From Fodinibius sediminis (GTDB lineage Bacteria; Bacteroidota; Rhodothermia; Balneolales; Balneolaceae), in assembly GCF_900182555.1 (NCBI RefSeq), contig NZ_FXTH01000003.1:124001-188000 (forward strand): DNA of 64,000 bases, read 5' to 3'. Each line of letters starts with the position of its first letter. Position 1 is the stretch's first letter. The position numbers were made by a program, and so were the translations under genes. Positions 17,225-25,937 of this stretch are shown here, piece by piece. The notes below the pieces were generated by a model. That model ran no database searches. It had not been told where the DNA came from and saw only the letters and a list, made by a program, of their open reading frames with translations.

Positions 17225-17242
17225 TCTGAAGAAAAACTGAAC
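17225..17242. promoter_or_regulatory. OmpR-type direct repeat (CTGAAG box) upstream of the RND operon
   Basis: TCTGAAG-AAAA-ACTGAAC has an 11-bp period and is almost identical to the element at 38236-38253 in front of the response-regulator gene. It lies about 132-149 bp upstream of the adaptor start, in the same orientation relative to its gene as the other two copies. Confidence 0.55.
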
Positions 17243-17363
17243 TTTCGTGGAGAAATACCCATAGAGAGGCGGTTTTAAGTTATTTTACAATCGTTGAAGA
17301 CGCCAGCCACCTTTGGGGGGACTCCAACGTCTCTCCATAGTCAAAAGCCATAAAGACATTTAT

Positions 17364-18398
17364 ATGGATACTGTAACACAAATTACCCTCGGAGCCGCTG
17401 TTGGTGAATGGATACTGGGACGAAAGATTGGCAATAAGGCTCCCCTCTGGGGGGCGGTATTGGGGGTTGTACCCGACCTTGACGTTTTAGCTATTCCATT
17501 TGTATCCAATGTTCAGGCTCTGGCTCTTCACCGGGGGCTCTCTCATTCGGTATTATTCTGCATTTTGGGAGCCTTTGGGCTGGGCTGGGCGCTCAACAGG
17601 CTTCACCGCACGGAACGTCTTGGTTGGCAGTCATGGTCATGGCTTGTATTCTGGGTCCTGTCCACCCATGTTTTTATTGATGTATGCACCACCTATGGAA
17701 CACAGATCCTGCAGCCGTTCAGTGACCGGCTTTTCAGCCTGAACTCCATCTTTATTATCGACCCTTTCTATACCCTGCCCATGATGGCCGGGGTTGTCAC
17801 AGCTCTTTTTTTGCCCAGGGAATCATATCGACGCCGATGGCTCAATTATGCAGGCATAACGGTCAGCTCGCTATACCTGTTGATCGGTTTTGGAATCAAG
17901 GCCCATGTCAATACGGTTTTTGAACATAATTTTAGCGCACAGCATGTGAATCCGGAGCAATACATGAGTACGCCGACCCCCTTCAATGTGTTGCTGTGGA
18001 CGGGTTACGCCAACAAAGGAGACACCCTGCTGGTGGGCTTGTATTCGGTGCTGGATGACGACCGGGAAATCCATTTTCGACGTATAGCAAAAAATGAAGA
18101 GCTGATAAAGCCCTACCGGGAACAGTTGCCCCTGGAGCGACTTCTCTGGTTTTCGCAGGGATACTATGTAGCCGATCGGGATTCTTCCGGAGAACTCTTC
18201 ATGCATGACCTGCGATTCGGACGATCTGACTTCTGGCTTACCGGCCGACCGGCACCCTATGTCTGGAATTATCGCCTGCAATTTAACAGGGACTCATCCA
18301 GGGTTACGGGTTTTTTCCGGTTTGAACCTAGCTTTGAGCGTCGTACAGCCATGCTGTCCGGCCTGCTTGACCGCATTATGGGTGAAGAGGCCTTCTGA
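17364..18398 (+). CDS. membrane-bound metal-dependent hydrolase-like protein (YdjM/DUF457)
   Basis: This membrane protein of about 344 residues belongs to the YdjM/DUF457 group, annotated as membrane-bound metal-dependent hydrolases without firm biochemistry. The ATG at 17364 is chosen because it opens 'MDTVTQITLGAAVGE', the family's usual start, whereas the longer frame begins with TTG and an unlikely sequence. His/Asp landmarks are 'PDLDV' near residue 37 and 'HRGLSHS' near 54, with later 'THVFIDVCTTYGTQ' near 104. About five to six membrane spans fill residues 20-185. The C-terminal 150 residues are soluble and less conserved. Confidence 0.8.
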   Translation: MDTVTQITLGAAVGEWILGRKIGNKAPLWGAVLGVVPDLDVLAIPFVSNVQALALHRGLSHSVLFCILGAFGLGWALNRLHRTERLGWQSWSWLVFWVLSTHVFIDVCTTYGTQILQPFSDRLFSLNSIFIIDPFYTLPMMAGVVTALFLPRESYRRRWLNYAGITVSSLYLLIGFGIKAHVNTVFEHNFSAQHVNPEQYMSTPTPFNVLLWTGYANKGDTLLVGLYSVLDDDREIHFRRIAKNEELIKPYREQLPLERLLWFSQGYYVADRDSSGELFMHDLRFGRSDFWLTGRPAPYVWNYRLQFNRDSSRVTGFFRFEPSFERRTAMLSGLLDRIMGEEAF

Positions 18399-18402
18399 TA
18401 AG

Positions 18403-19401
18403 TCAGTCAATGTCAACCCAGCAGCCCTCGTTGTGGCTTTGCACTACGGCATCGATGGTCTTCATGTTTGCCAGGGCGTCATTCAGCGGGGTGGGCACGC
18501 TGTCGCCGTCAAGAACTGCTTTTGAAAAAAGATCACCCTGAGCCGTGTACTGGTTGCAGGGTTCAAAACGTATTTCCTGCTGCTGATCTCCACGGGTCAG
18601 GAGAATGGTCGTCGGGGTATCAACGGGAGCATTGAACGGCATGGCGATCTCCATTTTTCCCTCTGTACCCAGAATACGGACGCTTTGGTGCGGGGCGAGC
18701 TGCGTTGCACAGGTAAAGGTGGCAGTACCGCCGGGAAATGCCAGGATGCCGGAAGTTAGCCTATCGATGCCGAGCTCAGGGTCCATCTCCATCGTGCCAA
18801 AGACGCTGTCGGGTTCCTCATCAAACAGAAAACGGGGGACCGAAATGCAATAGCATCCAATATCCATCAGTCCACCCCCGCCTATGCCCGGTTTGTTGCG
18901 GATGTTATCGGGATCATCATTGTAATAGGAAAAAAAGGAGCGGATCGTCTGCACCTTGCCCACCGCGCCCTCCTTGACCAGCTCCCGGGCCCTCACCCAT
19001 CGCGGGTGATGCCGGTACATAAACGCTTCCATTACGTTGAGGTCTGGATGTTTGGAAGCCTCGGAGGCTAGTTTCCGGGCATCTTCCAGGTTGAGTCCGA
19101 GGGGTTTTTCACAAAGTACATGCTTGCCGGCCTGCAGTGCCTTAATCGACCAGCTGACATGCAGGTGATTGGGAAGCGGGTTGTAAATGGCATCCACTTC
19201 GGGAGAGGCCAGGAGTTCCTCGTAGGAACCGTAAGCCTCTTTGATGTTCAGCGATTGAGCCACTTCCCGGGCCCGCTCGGGGTCGCGCGAGGCAATAGCG
19301 GTAATTTTACTGTATTGCCCCTGCTGCATGGCGGGGATCACTTTTTCAACTCCAATTTTGGCCGTACTTAAAATGCCCCAGCGAAGATGGTTGTTGTCCA
19401 T
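18403..19401 (-). CDS. Gfo/Idh/MocA-family oxidoreductase
   Basis: This 332-residue NAD(P)-dependent dehydrogenase has an N-terminal Rossmann fold ('LRWGILSTAKIG' at 6-17, with 'AIASRDPERA' at about 36-45). The family signature 'VLCEKPLGLNLEDARKLASE' lies near 95-115, where the lysine of E-K-P is the catalytic-site residue. The C-terminal half is the beta-sheet substrate domain. Members oxidise or reduce sugars, inositols or xenobiotics, and the substrate cannot be assigned here. It follows the slipin gene on the same strand by about 60 bases. Confidence 0.88.
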   Translation of the reverse strand: MDNNHLRWGILSTAKIGVEKVIPAMQQGQYSKITAIASRDPERAREVAQSLNIKEAYGSYEELLASPEVDAIYNPLPNHLHVSWSIKALQAGKHVLCEKPLGLNLEDARKLASEASKHPDLNVMEAFMYRHHPRWVRARELVKEGAVGKVQTIRSFFSYYNDDPDNIRNKPGIGGGGLMDIGCYCISVPRFLFDEEPDSVFGTMEMDPELGIDRLTSGILAFPGGTATFTCATQLAPHQSVRILGTEGKMEIAMPFNAPVDTPTTILLTRGDQQQEIRFEPCNQYTAQGDLFSKAVLDGDSVPTPLNDALANMKTIDAVVQSHNEGCWVDID

Positions 19402-19460
19402 GTTGAAAATCTAATCTGTATTTAAGGTTATTTTACTTTTTCAGATGCTTCGGAAATCAG

Positions 19461-20291
19461 CTACTCGTTGGATGGGGGTTCACCTTCGCTTTTTTCCGGA
19501 CCCTGTGCCGGGAGATTAACATTCTTCATGCTTCGGAACGCTTCCATAAAATCCATGGGAAGCGGGAGCATGACGAATGAGGTGTTTTCCTCGGAAACTT
19601 CGGTCATGGTTTGAAGGAACCGGAGTTGGAGTGCCGCGGGCGCCTGCTCAATCATCTTGGCAGCGTCGACCAGCCGTTCGGCAGCCTGATATTCCCCTTC
19701 GGCGTTAATGACTTTGGCCCGCCGGTCGCGTTCGGTCTCGGCCTGACGTGCCATGGCCCGTTTCATGTTTTCGGGCAGGACCACATCGCGCACTTCTACC
19801 GACACTACCTTGATGCCCCAGGGATCCGTTTGCCGGTCGATGATTTCCTGAATTTTCTTGTTAATCTTGTCCCGGTTGGCCAGCAGTTCATCGAGTTCCA
19901 CCTGCCCTACAATGCTCCGGAGGGTTGTTTGGGCCAGCATGGAGGTTGCATGAATATAGCGCTCCACCTGTATGACGGCCTCCTCGGCGTCCAGTACGCG
20001 AAAAAAGGTGATGGCATCCACATTAACCGTCACGTTGTCTTTGGTGATAACCTCCTGTTTATCCACATTAATGGTCAGCACCCGCAGATCCACCCGTTCG
20101 ATTTTATCGATAAATGGGATCAGGAAGATGAGTCCCGGACCTTTCGTACTTTTGTATTTTCCAAGCCTGAAGACAACCGCCCGCTCATATTCACGCAGAA
20201 TTTTGAACATCTGGGGCAACAGGATGGCTGCCAGTACAGCAATAGTGATAATCCATGATAGCGAGTCAATAAATTCTGTGCCGTTTTCCAT
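19461..20291 (-). CDS. slipin (stomatin-like SPFH/band 7 protein)
   Basis: This 276-residue protein has one N-terminal membrane segment (residues 11-30), then an SPFH domain with 'REYERAVVFRLGKYKSTKGPG' split across 33-53. A central 'ISLRE..' type helix region is replaced by 'VRDVVLPENMKRAMARQ', typical of slipins. The C-terminal helix 170-235 is coiled-coil-forming. Slipins organise membrane microdomains and are the usual partner of NfeD proteases, which matches the gene immediately upstream. Confidence 0.92.
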   Translation of the reverse strand: MENGTEFIDSLSWIITIAVLAAILLPQMFKILREYERAVVFRLGKYKSTKGPGLIFLIPFIDKIERVDLRVLTINVDKQEVITKDNVTVNVDAITFFRVLDAEEAVIQVERYIHATSMLAQTTLRSIVGQVELDELLANRDKINKKIQEIIDRQTDPWGIKVVSVEVRDVVLPENMKRAMARQAETERDRRAKVINAEGEYQAAERLVDAAKMIEQAPAALQLRFLQTMTEVSEENTSFVMLPLPMDFMEAFRSMKNVNLPAQGPEKSEGEPPSNE

Positions 20292-20327
20292 GATGATGTG
20301 GAGTTGATTAGGGTTTGTATTATTGAA

Positions 20328-21629
20328 TTACGAGAAACGTCTCACTTTGGCTGTTAATCCTTGGATATCAACAATTTCACAGCTCTCTCCTTCTGTAATA
20401 GATTCCTCGCTCACTGCATTCCAGTATTCGCCGTTGATAAAGATACGCCCGTGGCTGTTGTCGATGGGTTCAACGACTTCCGCTTTCTTTCCGATCATCG
20501 ATTCCTTGCCCGTGATGTTATTTGAAAACTGGATTCGGATGCCTTCCGTCACAATCCAGACAAAAAAGAGGGTTGTCAGGATTGTAGCTGGAATAAGCCA
20601 TGCCCAGGACAGTTCCATGGATGCGGGAAGATCCTGGAAGAGCATCAGGGCACCCAGAAAAAAGGATATGGCACCGCCTGCTATCAGGATGCCAAAGGCG
20701 GGCGTAAATGCTTCGGCTATGAAGAGCACAATAGCCAGGCCAATCAGGGCAAAACCGGCAATGTTGATGGGCATGGAGGCCGAAGCGTAAAGTACAAGGA
20801 TGAGAGCAATGATACCGGCCACACCAGGGACAATGGCACCGGGATTGGTCACTTCGCCAATAATGCCATAAATGGCAATCATGGTCAAAATTAGCATGAC
20901 TTCGGGACGCATGATGAAGCCAAGCAGGTTTTCAGCGAGGTTGGTCGGGATCTCAGAGATGGTGGCATCCCGGGTGTGCAGGGTGTCACCGTCGACAACG
21001 CGCCCGTCAATCTTGTCGAGAAGCTCTTCGCGGCTGCTGGCGATGAAATCGATAACGTTGAGCTCAAGGGCCTCGGAATCGGTAATCGACTCACCATCCC
21101 GTACGGCCGATATTGCCCATTCGGCATTGCGATCGCGTCGGTTGGCAATACTTTCGATAAAACTTTCGGAATAATTGAAGATCTTTTTCTGCATCACCGA
21201 GTCTACTTGTCCGCCGCTCATTTGGACGGGCGAGGCGGCCCCGATGGTGGTAGTGGGAGCCATGACGGCAATATGAGCGGCCATGGTAATAAATGTACCG
21301 GCACTTGCGGCCCGGGCTCCCTCTGGGGCTACATAGACAACGATGGGCATTTCATCAGAATCGAGAAATGCCTGTACAATATCCTTGGTGGATTCCAGCA
21401 GGCCCCCGGGAGTGTCAAGCTGCACGATCAGGCATTCCGCTCCTTCTTCCTTGGCCAGCCGTATACCCCGGTTGATATAATTGGTGGCGGTAGGGGAAAT
21501 GGAACTCTCTACTGAAATCATGGCAACAGTGGAGCTCGATGCGCCCGCCGCTGCCGTGGTATCAGTCTGCGACCAGCTTGCACCCGCCATTGCCAACAAG
21601 CACGCTATGAGGAAGATGAAATTTCTCAT
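20328..21629 (-). CDS. NfeD-family membrane serine protease (long form)
   Basis: This 433-residue protein has a signal peptide (1-20) and a ClpP-like protease domain (about 35-220) that includes 'LIVQLDTPGGLLEST' and the nucleophile region 'ARAASAGTFITMAAH'. Four membrane spans (about 245-365) and a C-terminal OB-fold NfeD domain (about 375-433) follow. Long NfeD proteins act with stomatin/slipin partners in membrane quality control. Here the slipin gene follows after 37 bases in one operon. Confidence 0.92.
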   Translation of the reverse strand: MRNFIFLIACLLAMAGASWSQTDTTAAAGASSSTVAMISVESSISPTATNYINRGIRLAKEEGAECLIVQLDTPGGLLESTKDIVQAFLDSDEMPIVVYVAPEGARAASAGTFITMAAHIAVMAPTTTIGAASPVQMSGGQVDSVMQKKIFNYSESFIESIANRRDRNAEWAISAVRDGESITDSEALELNVIDFIASSREELLDKIDGRVVDGDTLHTRDATISEIPTNLAENLLGFIMRPEVMLILTMIAIYGIIGEVTNPGAIVPGVAGIIALILVLYASASMPINIAGFALIGLAIVLFIAEAFTPAFGILIAGGAISFFLGALMLFQDLPASMELSWAWLIPATILTTLFFVWIVTEGIRIQFSNNITGKESMIGKKAEVVEPIDNSHGRIFINGEYWNAVSEESITEGESCEIVDIQGLTAKVRRFS

Positions 21630-21757
21630 ATAGGTAAGATATTAAAAAGCATTCTGGAAACAATGAAAATCATGTGATTTCTGAGGAGCCCTGCTGCAAG
21701 CGGCAGAGATGCCCGGCAGTTGGAGACATAAGCCCGCCATACAGGTTAACTTTCTGA

Positions 21758-21813
21758 TTAGTTTCTGTTGAATGAGACTAATGCATACCTTATGTTTCAA
21801 TCACAGAAACTAA
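21758..21813. promoter_or_regulatory. long inverted repeat upstream of the TetR gene
   Basis: TTAGTTTCTGT (21758-21768) and ACAGAAACTAA (21803-21813) form a perfect 11-bp inverted repeat separated by 34 bases, with further partial pairing inside (TGAA/TTCA). It lies in the divergent gap between the NfeD and TetR genes and could hold two operator half-regions or a hairpin. Confidence 0.45.
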
Positions 21814-21818
21814 CTAAC

Positions 21819-21828
21819 CAATTGGTAT
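21819..21828. promoter_or_regulatory. TetR-type operator candidate
   Basis: ACCAATTGGT is a perfect 10-bp palindrome placed about 7 bases before the TetR start codon. Position and symmetry suit autorepression by the downstream regulator. Confidence 0.4.
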
Positions 21829-21835
21829 TACTGAA

Positions 21836-22447
21836 ATGACGGATAAAAAGAAGGATAGCAGGAGTGAGATCATTCAGGCGGCCCAAGACGAGTTTATCGC
21901 CCATGGATATGGCGGTGCCCGCCTGCAGAATATTGCAAATCAGATTGGCGTCACCAAGGCGATGATTCACTATTATTTTAACACGAAAGCTGAGCTGTTT
22001 GAATATATTTATCGCCGTTCTGTTCAGGCAATGTTCAGTGGTCTGTCGGAACTTTTGGAGGCTGATCTTCCACTTTTTAAAAAAATTGAACAGCTGGTCG
22101 CGGCCTGTTTGGAGAACGCCGAGCGTGATCCTGAAGTACTGAGCTTTGTGATTGCCGAAACCAGCAGGAATGAAGATTGGCTGCGACCTATCTTTGATGA
22201 GGAGGTTTCACTTGAGCAGGAGGTTTTCACGGGACAGATTGAGGAGGCTTCATCCAATTATGTTATTGCCTCGGTGCATCCCGGTCAGCTGTTGCTCAAT
22301 ATCTTTTCCCTTTGCTACTATCCGGCCGTTACCAGCTCTATTAATGCATCCTTGCTGAATAATGGGGATGGTGTGACCGCATCGTCACTGGCGGCGGACC
22401 GTCAAGGTATTGTACTGGATACCATACTGAATTGGTTGACGGCGTAA
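21836..22447 (+). CDS. TetR/AcrR-family transcriptional regulator
   Basis: This 203-residue dimeric regulator has an N-terminal TetR helix-turn-helix at about residues 9-55, with 'IIQAAQDEFIAHGYGGARLQ' and then 'IGVTKAMIHYYFNTKAELFE'. The C-terminal ligand-binding helices resemble the DUF of AcrR-like proteins. The ligand is unknown. The promoter region contains symmetrical elements suggesting autoregulation. It diverges from the NfeD operon and converges with the PLP decarboxylase gene. Confidence 0.9.
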   Translation: MTDKKKDSRSEIIQAAQDEFIAHGYGGARLQNIANQIGVTKAMIHYYFNTKAELFEYIYRRSVQAMFSGLSELLEADLPLFKKIEQLVAACLENAERDPEVLSFVIAETSRNEDWLRPIFDEEVSLEQEVFTGQIEEASSNYVIASVHPGQLLLNIFSLCYYPAVTSSINASLLNNGDGVTASSLAADRQGIVLDTILNWLTA

Positions 22448-22471
22448 ACTGGGGATGTGGTCTCAGCTGTT

Positions 22472-23920
22472 TTACAGCTGCTCAATTGCTTCTTCAATAA
22501 TATCGAGTATCAGCTCCGCTTCTTTGAGGTGCGTGCGGAAATTCAGCAGGGCCAACCGCAGGTAGATCGTCCCGCTGATATGGGTTGATGACAGAAAAAT
22601 GCGCCCATCACGATGGATGTAATCGACAATGGCTTTATTGAGGGCATTGGGGTCACCGTGCTCGGGTAGGTAACGGAAGAAAAGAATGGAAAGCTCCGGT
22701 TCTGGTCCCACCTCAATACCGGGCATATCACTGAGTCTCCGGTAGCAATAGCGGGTAAGCTGGAGTTTTTCCTCGAGGGCCGCGCGGAAAGGAGCAACGC
22801 CCAGCAGCTGAAGGGGAAGCCACATCCGGAGACCGCGAAAATGCTTGGAGAGCTCCGGGGAGAGATCCGCCGGGGAATATTCTTCGGTTGCTTTAAGGGT
22901 GTCCTGCAGGTAGTTGGCGGTCATGTGCTGTGAATCATAGAGCTTTCGACCGTTGCGAACCAGCACTGCCCCCAGTCCGTAGGGAAGAAACAGGCCCTTG
23001 TGCGGGTCGATAGTCAGGGAGTCGGAACGTTCCATTCCCTTCATTACCTTTTTACCGTGTTCGGTGAGCATAAAAAAGCCGCCATAAGCCGCATCAACAT
23101 GAAACCAAAGCTTGTGCTTTTCAGCCAGGTCGGCAATATCATCCAGGGGGTCCACCGCCCCCAGATCTGTAGTGCCGGCTGAGGCAAAAATCATCAGCGG
23201 GATCAGTCCTTCCCTTTTGTCGGACTCTATTTGCTTTTCCAGCGCTGCGGGTTTCATCCGGTAGCGGTCGTCCATGGCAACCTCCCGGACGGCTGCCTCT
23301 TGAAGCCCCGAGAACTTTATGGCCTTGATGACACAGTGATGAACCTGCCGCGTGGTGTATATAACGGACCGGTGAAAATCTTTAGCCCGGATCCCAGCCT
23401 CATCACGGGCGGTCACCATGCCGATAAGATTGGCAAGGGAACCGCCCGAGGTAAGGTTGCCCGCCGCTTTCCCGGGGTAGCCGATAAGGTCACACATCCA
23501 GCGGATGCAGATGTTCTCGATGCGAACCGCCCCGGGGGAGGAAAAGAAAACGCCGGCATAGCGGTTGGTTACGGCAGCCAGGAAATCGGCAACAGCGGAG
23601 GGATATACGCCTCCGCCGGGGATATAGCCGGCATGCGTGGGAGCGGTGGGATTTAGTCCCGGGGTGTCCACCTCGGACTCAAGCAGTTCAAGCAGGTCAG
23701 ACAATGGGTGGGGGGCTTCCTCAATGGGGAGCTTGTATACTTCCCGGCCTTTGTCCGGAGTGTCAACGTAGGCCGGCTTTTCCGACAGTGTGTTCAGAAA
23801 ATGCTCCGTGTAGTTTCGTGCTTTGTTCAGCAACTCAGACCGGTCAGCCCCATCCATTTCAAGTATGCGGGCCTGACGTTCGAGATTTTTAATACGTGAT
23901 TTCATATTATTTCTGCCCAT
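22472..23920 (-). CDS. PLP-dependent group II amino-acid decarboxylase
   Basis: This 482-residue enzyme belongs to the aromatic amino-acid/glutamate/tyrosine decarboxylase family. The PLP lysine is K308 in 'TIDPHKGL', D276 in 'FHVDAAYGG' contacts the pyridine nitrogen, and the stacking histidine is H194 or H195. The domain order is normal: N-terminal helix pair, large PLP domain and C-terminal small domain. The substrate is not certain. The HDC/AADC-type features suggest aromatic substrates, but diaminobutyrate- or aspartate-type activities cannot be excluded. A second ATG at 23905 (MKSRIK) is an equally reasonable start. Confidence 0.88.
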   Translation of the reverse strand: MGRNNMKSRIKNLERQARILEMDGADRSELLNKARNYTEHFLNTLSEKPAYVDTPDKGREVYKLPIEEAPHPLSDLLELLESEVDTPGLNPTAPTHAGYIPGGGVYPSAVADFLAAVTNRYAGVFFSSPGAVRIENICIRWMCDLIGYPGKAAGNLTSGGSLANLIGMVTARDEAGIRAKDFHRSVIYTTRQVHHCVIKAIKFSGLQEAAVREVAMDDRYRMKPAALEKQIESDKREGLIPLMIFASAGTTDLGAVDPLDDIADLAEKHKLWFHVDAAYGGFFMLTEHGKKVMKGMERSDSLTIDPHKGLFLPYGLGAVLVRNGRKLYDSQHMTANYLQDTLKATEEYSPADLSPELSKHFRGLRMWLPLQLLGVAPFRAALEEKLQLTRYCYRRLSDMPGIEVGPEPELSILFFRYLPEHGDPNALNKAIVDYIHRDGRIFLSSTHISGTIYLRLALLNFRTHLKEAELILDIIEEAIEQL

Positions 23921-24021
23921 ACTTAAACGAAATGAAAATCGTTTTATATAATGAATTGATTTCTGAAGAGACGGTCTTTAACGTCTGAATAATTTTAGAG
24001 AGAAGTAAATAGAATTTTATT

Positions 24022-24864
24022 ATGAATAATAATGGCTTGCGTACCGTATTTTTAATGACACTCGTTATGGTGCTGATCATTTTTGTCGGTCGCCTGGTGG
24101 CCGGAACAACAGGTATGGTCATCGCTTTTGTTGTAGCGACAGGGATGAATTTTTTCAGCTACTGGAAGTCTGACAAAATGGTGCTTCGAATGTACGATGC
24201 CCGGCCGGTGGATCAGCAGTCGCACCCAAAACTTTACCGTATGATGGAAGAGCTGGTGCAGAAAGCCGATTTGCCTATGCCTGCGCTTTATGTTATCCCT
24301 CAGCAGCAGCCGAATGCTTTTGCAACAGGACGAAATCCTGAACATTCAGCGGTGGCGTTTACCGAGGGTATCCTTCGAACCCTCAGAATAGAGGAGCTTC
24401 GGGGAGTGGCAGCTCACGAGCTGGCCCATATTAAAAACCGCGATATCCTGACCTCAACCGTTGTTGCCACGGTGGTCAGTGCGCTGAGCATGCTGGCGCA
24501 GTTTGCCTACTTTATCCCGATGGGCGACCGGGACCGCGGCGCAAACCCACTGGTGGCCTTAATTGTATTGATAACAGCTCCCATCGCTGCAATGTTGCTG
24601 AAGGCGGCGATCAGCCGAACTCGTGAATATGAAGCAGATCGGGAAGGGGCCGAAATTTCGGGCAGCCCCCGACAGCTGGCCTCGGCCCTGCAACGCATCG
24701 AAAAGGCGGCTGAGCAAATTCCCATGAATGTTTCGGAGTCTGCTATGCGATCCACTTCTCATATGTTCCCGGTGAACCCGTTTAGCGGAGAGCGGTTGAT
24801 GAGCCTCTTTTCAACGCACCCGGCAACGGAAGATCGCGTACAACGGCTGATGGAGATGGGGTGA
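24022..24864 (+). CDS. htpX: membrane zinc metalloprotease HtpX
   Basis: This 280-residue M48B protease has two N-terminal membrane spans (6-24 and 28-48), the zinc motif H-E-L-A-H at 132-136 with the third ligand in 'EYEADREGA' near 206, and two further spans around 150-195. HtpX degrades misfolded inner-membrane proteins with its active site facing the cytoplasm. It is a single gene, divergent from the decarboxylase gene with about 100 bases between starts. Confidence 0.95.
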   Translation: MNNNGLRTVFLMTLVMVLIIFVGRLVAGTTGMVIAFVVATGMNFFSYWKSDKMVLRMYDARPVDQQSHPKLYRMMEELVQKADLPMPALYVIPQQQPNAFATGRNPEHSAVAFTEGILRTLRIEELRGVAAHELAHIKNRDILTSTVVATVVSALSMLAQFAYFIPMGDRDRGANPLVALIVLITAPIAAMLLKAAISRTREYEADREGAEISGSPRQLASALQRIEKAAEQIPMNVSESAMRSTSHMFPVNPFSGERLMSLFSTHPATEDRVQRLMEMG

Positions 24865-24880
24865 TGGTCCTGGTCCCCAG

Positions 24881-25219
24881 TCACTGGGCAACCCTTTTCT
24901 GATCGATCTTACGTTGCGTCAGATAGGAAAAAAACCAGATGATGGCCCATCCGATAGCAAGATAGAACCAGCCGGCGATGAGGATGACTCCGGTGTTGAG
25001 GGCATACAGCAGATGACTAAACCACGGAGGTGCTGCGTTTTGGGCTTTGCTCATCAGGTCTAACACCCCGTCGCCGAAGTAACCCAGAAGTTTTACGATG
25101 AGCAGGAGCCCGGTGTATCCCCAAACAATGCCGGTAAGTATGGGAGATTGAAACAGAACCGCAAGAATGATGACTGCTGAAGCAATGAGATCGACAATAA
25201 CATCTTTAAGCCAGGCCAT
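24881..25219 (-). CDS. small integral membrane protein
   Basis: This 112-residue protein has three predicted membrane helices (about 8-25, 30-50 and 72-100) and a basic C-terminal tail (R-K-I-D-Q-K-R). No family is recognised. Its stop is 16 bases from the HtpX stop on the opposite strand. Confidence 0.6.
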   Translation of the reverse strand: MAWLKDVIVDLIASAVIILAVLFQSPILTGIVWGYTGLLLIVKLLGYFGDGVLDLMSKAQNAAPPWFSHLLYALNTGVILIAGWFYLAIGWAIIWFFSYLTQRKIDQKRVAQ

Positions 25220-25588
25220 AGTTAGATCATTAAATGAGTTGTGAACATACCGATAGCTTCAATTAAAGCATTGCACAGCTCATAGTCCACCTATGATCCG
25301 GTGATCTTTTGCTGCAGCCCGCCTTTCTTCTCAAAAGTGCCCGGTGTGGCAGTCGATGCCGGCCGTGTGATGGCCCGGCGACCTGCCGCTTTTGTTGGGG
25401 GACATCTGTTGGGAGGTGTGGGTGGCCGGGAAGGATGAAAAAGCTAAATAGATTTCACTAATCTACTTTATCCGTTTTTTTAGATTAAGAAATCTTTTAG
25501 TCTAACAGACTTGACTAAGCGACCAGCCCCTCATTCATATCTTCAATAATTTCAACCCTGTGGTGGCCAAAAAGCTTAAAACTGTGAT
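25220..25588. other. 369-base intergenic region with three palindromes
   Basis: No credible coding frame was found. Bases 25449-25511 hold three short palindromes (separate entry). The remaining sequence is GC-rich and featureless. Confidence 0.5.
25449..25511. promoter_or_regulatory. cluster of three short palindromes
   Basis: TAGATT-TCACT-AATCTA (25449-25465), TAGATT-AAGA-AATCT (25481-25495) and AGTCT-AAC-AGACT (25499-25511) follow one another. The first two share the same arms, 31 bp apart centre to centre. They lie about 230 bp upstream of the small membrane-protein gene on the minus strand and could be operators. Confidence 0.4.
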
Positions 25589-25795
25589 CTACTCTTCCTC
25601 ATACTGATCATTGTAGGCATTCTTGATGCGCTGGTTCATATGACGCTTGTAATTCTTGTATTCGTATTTGCGGACCGTAAATTCCGAGCGGTAAGTGCCG
25701 TCGTTGCATATCACCTTCAGCTTGTTCGGGTGATCGGTTTCGCTGATTTCAACACTGATGGAACCTAATTTGTAGGAGTCAATCACAGTACTCAT
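25589..25795 (-). CDS. small hypothetical protein
   Basis: This protein of about 68 residues has a beta-rich N-terminal half and a basic-aromatic, then acidic, C-terminus (ends D-Q-Y-E-E-E). The ATG at 25795 is preferred because an AAAGAAAAATT tract that could serve as a ribosome-binding site precedes it. The frame can be extended 11 codons upstream to 25828. The family is not recognised. It is located after the collagen-like lipoprotein and its terminator on the same strand. Confidence 0.5.
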   Translation of the reverse strand: MSTVIDSYKLGSISVEISETDHPNKLKVICNDGTYRSEFTVRKYEYKNYKRHMNQRIKNAYNDQYEEE

Positions 25796-25865
25796 AATTT
25801 TTCTTTGGTTTGCAACAAGATAAGACAATGCAGCTTCTTTGTGAATTTTTGTCGTGGTTTACAAA

Positions 25866-25906
25866 ATAAAACAGGCCCCGCTTTCTAAACGGGGCCTGCT
25901 TTTACC
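25866..25906 (-). terminator. intrinsic terminator of the collagen-like lipoprotein gene
   Basis: A perfect 9-bp stem CAGGCCCCG/CGGGGCCTG (25872-25880 and 25890-25898) is followed on the minus strand by TTTTATTTT. It may work in both directions because the plus strand also continues with Ts. Confidence 0.9.
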
Positions 25907-25937
25907 AAGGATAACTGAATCAACTCCAACTTTTAAT

